NCBI RefSeq assembly: GCF_016093275.1
Contig: NZ_JAEDAK010000013.1
Span: 62,001 to 126,000, forward strand
Source of the DNA: Inhella proteolytica
GTDB lineage: Bacteria > Pseudomonadota > Gammaproteobacteria > Burkholderiales > Burkholderiaceae_C
Direction of reading: 5' to 3'
Length of the DNA: 64,000 bases
A program made the translations under genes and the position numbers. The notes beneath the pieces are model-generated. The model made no database searches. It was not told the origin of the DNA and saw only the letters and a program-made list of their open reading frames with translations. Of this stretch, positions 61,389-64,000 are shown one piece after another. Within the stretch, counting starts at the first letter, position 1. Each line of letters begins with the position of its first letter.

Positions 61389-61943
61389 TCAGCTCAGCGC
61401 AAAGCAGGGCCCGCCGGCACCACCGCCCGCGGCATACCGTGCCAGCGCCTCCAGGCTGGCCCGCACCGCATGGCACACCGCGTCCGAGCGGCGCATCGCC
61501 GCTTCAGTGGTGCAGGTGCCCAGCAGCGGCAGGGTCACCGAGGCCTCGGTGACCTGCACCATGGACATCGTCCGCAGCACCTCGCCCAGCGCCGCGTAGG
61601 CGTGGTGGGCCCGGGGGGAGGTGTTCACCAGCGCCACCGGCTTGGCCACGCTGCCCTCGAAGCTGACCAGCCAGTCGAGTGCGTTCTTCATCGGCCCGGA
61701 AATGCCATGCGCGTACTCCGGGCTGGCGATGAACAGGGCATCCGCCTGTGCCACCGCAGCCCGCAGCGCGCCCACGGCCGCGGGCGGCTGCGACTCCAGA
61801 TCCGGGTTGAACAGCGGCAGGCTGCCCAGCCCCGCGTACACCGTCACGCGCAGCGGCGCCGGGGCCAGTGAGCAGGCCACCCGGCACAGCGCCGAATTGA
61901 TGGAGTCGGCGCGAAGGCTGCCGGAGATGGTCAAGATGTGCAT
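61389..61943 (-). CDS. NADPH-dependent FMN reductase family protein
   Basis: A 184-residue flavodoxin-like reductase. The FMN phosphate loop is ISGSLRADSINSAL and the family signature is FIASPEYAHGISGPMKNALDWL. The closest characterised types are NAD(P)H:quinone/azo or chromate reductases (ChrR/YieF-like). The ATG at 61943 gives the standard N-terminus (MHILTISGSLR). It ends 9 bp from the convergent AstA-like gene. Confidence 0.9.
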   Translation of the reverse strand: MHILTISGSLRADSINSALCRVACSLAPAPLRVTVYAGLGSLPLFNPDLESQPPAAVGALRAAVAQADALFIASPEYAHGISGPMKNALDWLVSFEGSVAKPVALVNTSPRAHHAYAALGEVLRTMSMVQVTEASVTLPLLGTCTTEAAMRRSDAVCHAVRASLEALARYAAGGGAGGPCFALS

Positions 61944-62505
61944 GAGTTGAAGCGGGTAGGGGGGCTGGCAAAAGGCGGTGGTGGCGCTGGCCAACAACCA
62001 TGCGCGCATCCTGTGGGCGATGCTGGCGCGAGGGCGGGCGTTTGATCCAGGCTACGTCAGCTTCCAGCCGGCCTGACGAAGCCCGCCAACCCGGCAAACC
62101 CAACTTCCCAGACTCAGTCTGTTCGCGCAACTGCAAACACAGGCTGGGCCCGGACTCCGGCAGTCCGGGGACTGACGGTGCCTGGCGAAGGGCTGGGCCG
62201 CCGGCCCAGCGCGGCCTGCCAGGCAGACCGGCGCTGGGACAGCTCGATAACCCTTCTGTGGCAGCCCATGGCGCCACGACGAGTGAATGGAGCCCCGCCG
62301 AGCGGTTCGTAAAGGGTCCGTGCGGAATCACTCGAATGAAACTCCGACACAACAAGGCCGTCTGCAGATTTGCAGTCTGAATGTGCCCGCGCTGCCGACT
62401 CGCTGAATGTCCGTCCGGAACTGAAAAGGCAGCCGAATACCGCTTTGAAAGGAAACCCACCTGGCGCTTGATCAGTGGGGAAGTCCCTGTAGACGGGTTG
62501 CTGGC
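61944..62505 (-). other. Non-coding stretch with three strong hairpins and a possible terminal attC
   Basis: No supported gene. Three adjacent perfect stems occur: CCCGGACT/AGTCCGGG (62149-62169), GCTGGGCC/GGCCCAGC (62192-62210) and CTGCC/GGCAG (62216-62226). Nearer the next gene, AGGGACTTCCCC is read on the minus strand at 62488-62477, 17 nt past the stop codon; it is the inverse of an arm in the attC-like site at 63938. A degenerate 3' arm, TTTCATTCG, lies at 62341-62333. Confidence 0.4.
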
Positions 62506-62979
62506 TCAAGCGAGCGAACCTCCATTGAACCGAAGCTCGTACACAAGCGAGCCGCTTTGCGTGATGCGCTCTACACCATGAAACCCTTCGAGAGAACCTT
62601 CGGTTGTGCAGGTGTAGAGCATTTGCTCGGCTTGCAGTGAAGCGGGGCCACGGACCGGAAACTCAGGCGGGGCACTCAGCAGTGCTTGCCGTAGAAATGC
62701 ATAAACCGGCTTGAAGGAGGCCGACTGTTCTTTGCCAATCAAACCACCGCTGTAGCTCATGGACCAAATGGCGCGGTTGTTGAGATAGACGATTTCCTGC
62801 CCGACAAACTGAACCAGACCAACGTAGATGTCCCGATAGAGAAAGGCTCCGGCCCGGTGCTCAAGCTGCTTGGAGTCCTGAAGCGCAGGGGTGACAGAGG
62901 CTTCATCGCCTTGCCCTGCGTATGTGGCTGCCTTGGCAGCCCGCAAGAACTGGGTGAACTCGCTCGACAGTGCGTTCAT
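62506..62979 (-). CDS. DUF5680 domain protein, apparent integron cassette gene
   Basis: A 157-residue soluble protein. Features resembling DUF5680 are FTQFLRAAKAATYAGQGDEA near the N-terminus, LEHRAGAFLYRDIYVGLVQFVGQEIVYLNNRAIWSMSYSGGL, and the C-terminal EGFHGVERITQSGSLVYELRFNGG. Its function is unknown. The start codon lies 10 nt after a GTTAGGT core site (minus strand), the usual position of a cassette gene. The GC content is visibly lower than in the neighbouring core genes. Confidence 0.8.
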   Translation of the reverse strand: MNALSSEFTQFLRAAKAATYAGQGDEASVTPALQDSKQLEHRAGAFLYRDIYVGLVQFVGQEIVYLNNRAIWSMSYSGGLIGKEQSASFKPVYAFLRQALLSAPPEFPVRGPASLQAEQMLYTCTTEGSLEGFHGVERITQSGSLVYELRFNGGSLA

Positions 62980-62982
62980 GGA

Positions 62983-63060
62983 ATAAGCAACCTAACGAAT
63001 GAAAGGGGCTTCCTCGCGTCCTGAATCGACCCGGGTTTCCTAGACACCCGAGAGCCGTTG
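62983..63060 (-). repeat. attC-like site upstream of the DUF5680 gene
   Basis: Minus-strand core GTTAGGT (plus 62990-62996) fits GTTRRRY. The preceding arm, GGAAGCCCCTTTCATTC, is nearly identical to that of the site at 63938 (GGAAGTCCCTTTCATTC). The opposite arm is not clearly defined; the bounds are approximate. Confidence 0.5.
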
Positions 63061-63322
63061 GGAATGGCGTCGTTCGAACTCGACTGGCATCAAAGTGCCA
63101 CGATGGGGTTGCAAAAACTCTCATCTTGCCTAGGCAGTGCTGGCCCGAGGCGAGGCCTTCAAGCGACCGAGCTGAGCGCCACCGAGTCGACCGATCAAGC
63201 CGTCCAACCGGAGAGCACCCGAACCCCTTTTCCCGCCGCGTGGCCGGCACGTCGTTGATGTGCAAAGGTTGGACCTGTTCGGGGTGATTCTGTTGAATTC
63301 AAGGGAGCAGGAAACCGGCTCC
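62997..63322. other. Possible gene-less cassette between two core sites
   Basis: About 330 bp lie between GTTAGCC (63329) and GTTAGGT (62996) on the minus strand. The only minus ORF (63265 to 62903) runs through the attC-like sequence into the DUF5680 gene and does not look native. No recognised gene, promoter or RNA was seen. Confidence 0.35.
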
Positions 63323-63433
63323 GGCTAACGTCGGAGCTAACCTGCCCGCAGCGGCATGACGCCGCAGGGCCAGAATGAAATGAGGCCCGACGGCGGCATG
63401 CCGTCGCGGGTCCGGTTGAGCGACATGCTAGGC
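63323..63433 (-). repeat. attC-like site downstream of the last cassette gene
   Basis: Read on the minus strand, GCCTAGC (63433-63427) pairs with the terminal GTTAGC (63329 side), and CTCAACCGG (63420-63412) pairs with the GGTTAGCTC arm near 63335-63345 with one unpaired base, as expected of an attC extrahelical base. The middle contains two perfect hairpins, CGACGGC/GCCGTCG (63388-63406) and GCGGC/GCCGC (63351-63365). It starts 1 nt after the stop codon of the gene at 63435. Confidence 0.55.
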
Positions 63434-63434
63434 T

Positions 63435-63932
63435 TCACCTTGGGCGATCTGTAGTTTCAATCTGCTCCGTCACAACACCCTCATTTACGGTCACAAGAAG
63501 ATAGCGCTCATACTCTGACTCGTATCCCATATGGACGTACCGAGTTTGTTCGCCCCGGGGGACTAACAGCCTCCCAGTAAACCAGGATGCAAAGACTTCG
63601 CCATTGGCGTTCAAAAACAAACTATTCAATGGTAATTCTCTCGGCTCCTTGTCGCATGGGCTTGAGACTATCCTAAGCAAAACCAGTCTGTTGTCTCGAA
63701 TCTCCCAAAATGCTACATAACCTCTCCAAGAGGCGGAACACCTCGTTTTACTAATGAACGCTTTCAGTTTCTCACGAGCTTCGGTTCGCTCCCGGAGATA
63801 CTCAGAGAGTGGCTCGGAGAAGATCGCAACCTTTTCTCCGTTAAGGAGCAATTGATCGGGAAACTGTGCAGTTGCGCTGACGCCAAGCGGCAGTGCGAGG
63901 AGCAGTGCTACTAGGGTTCGACTAAGGGGCAT
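63435..63932 (-). CDS. Secreted protein of unknown function, apparent integron cassette gene
   Basis: A 165-residue product with a signal peptide (about 1-23, LSRTLVALLLALPLGVSATA). The mature part begins QFPDQLLLNGEKVAIFSEPLSEYLRERTEARE and contains SASWRGYVAFWEIRDNRLVLLRI, then LNANGEVFASWFTGRLLVPRGE. The LLNGE...FSEPL and WRGYVAxWEI pattern recalls small proteins found in gene cassettes, but no function is known to me. The ATG at 63932 lies 5 nt after a GTTAGGC core. Base composition is markedly AT-richer than the rest of the window. Confidence 0.7.
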   Translation of the reverse strand: MPLSRTLVALLLALPLGVSATAQFPDQLLLNGEKVAIFSEPLSEYLRERTEAREKLKAFISKTRCSASWRGYVAFWEIRDNRLVLLRIVSSPCDKEPRELPLNSLFLNANGEVFASWFTGRLLVPRGEQTRYVHMGYESEYERYLLVTVNEGVVTEQIETTDRPR

Positions 63933-64000
63933 GTGACGCCTAACGAATGAAAGGGACTTCCCCGTCCCGAGCGGCCCGTAATAAGCGGGAAACGGCAACG
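63933..64000 (-). repeat. attC-like site at the window edge (partial)
   Basis: Core GTTAGGC on the minus strand (plus 63938-63944) fits GTTRRRY and precedes the cassette gene start by 5 nt. The arm before it (GGGGAAGTCCCTTTCATTC) matches the site at 62983, and its inverse AGGGACTTCCCC occurs after the DUF5680 stop. The far arm lies beyond the window. Confidence 0.5.

Noticed and set aside
62098-62104. ACCCAAC as a further integron core site
   Set aside because: It fits RYYYAAC, but a 7-base degenerate match is expected by chance and no paired arm was found.
62000-62380. 126-codon plus-strand ORF
   Set aside because: It covers the hairpin cluster, has no RBS and no recognisable features.
62903-63265. 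120-codon minus-strand ORF
   Set aside because: It crosses an attC-like site and runs into the DUF5680 gene in another frame.

Overview
The window is a stretch of GC-rich bacterial chromosome, almost certainly from a betaproteobacterium of the order Burkholderiales (Roseateles/Inhella/Rubrivivax-like). The evidence is the one-piece tmRNA with the tag ANDERFALAA, the PabB-PabC fusion, the orn-pabBC and ubiG-gph-ssrA gene orders, and dense overlapping operons with heavy GTG/TTG start use. No rRNA, tRNA, IS element or CRISPR array was seen.

Layout. 1-5 kb: 5' part of an S9 peptidase, a coiled-coil exported protein, oligopeptidase A, a stand-alone receiver protein and two small membrane proteins. 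5-13 kb: dienoyl-CoA isomerase, dgkA and adenine deaminase; an overlapping run of M48 protease, pterin dehydratase, RsgA and a membrane protein; then orn, pabBC and a TRIC channel. 14-20 kb: a FeeM-like acyltransferase converging on a DISM-PAS-GGDEF-EAL receptor, then a cold-shock-like DEAD-box helicase with a long structured leader and a CSD-DUF1294 protein. 20-27 kb: a secreted DUF1800/DUF1501 pair, FKBP, gluQ, LysR and pirin. 27-36 kb: a lipoprotein, a basic-amino-acid ABC transporter with two binding proteins and no ATPase, trhO, a hydrolase, a cyclophilin and small genes. 36-46.6 kb: ankyrin protein, glnD, map, uppP, pcm, tolC, yaaA, a 2OG oxygenase, ubiG, gph, ending in ssrA. 47-48.5 kb: a toxin-antitoxin pair and a CYTH protein just after ssrA. 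48.5-52.8 kb: a MacAB-type ABC exporter.

The most notable region is 53-61.4 kb. A TonB-dependent receptor is divergent from a secreted cyanophycinase, which is followed by an M14 enzyme resembling the cyanophycin dipeptide hydrolase CphZ/AotO, an ArgR-type AraC regulator, arginine N-succinyltransferase and a shortened second copy of it. The divergent promoter region carries three copies of an element that matches the Pseudomonas ArgR half-site (TGTCGC-N8-AA), one as an exact 21-bp tandem. Together this reads as an arginine-controlled locus that digests external cyanophycin, imports beta-Asp-Arg, splits it and starts arginine catabolism.

The right end (62.3-64 kb) changes character: genes of unknown function, all on the minus strand, are separated by attC-like sites (GTTAGGY cores 5-10 nt before start codons, with shared inverted arms). 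This looks like the end of a chromosomal integron cassette array whose integrase would lie beyond the window.
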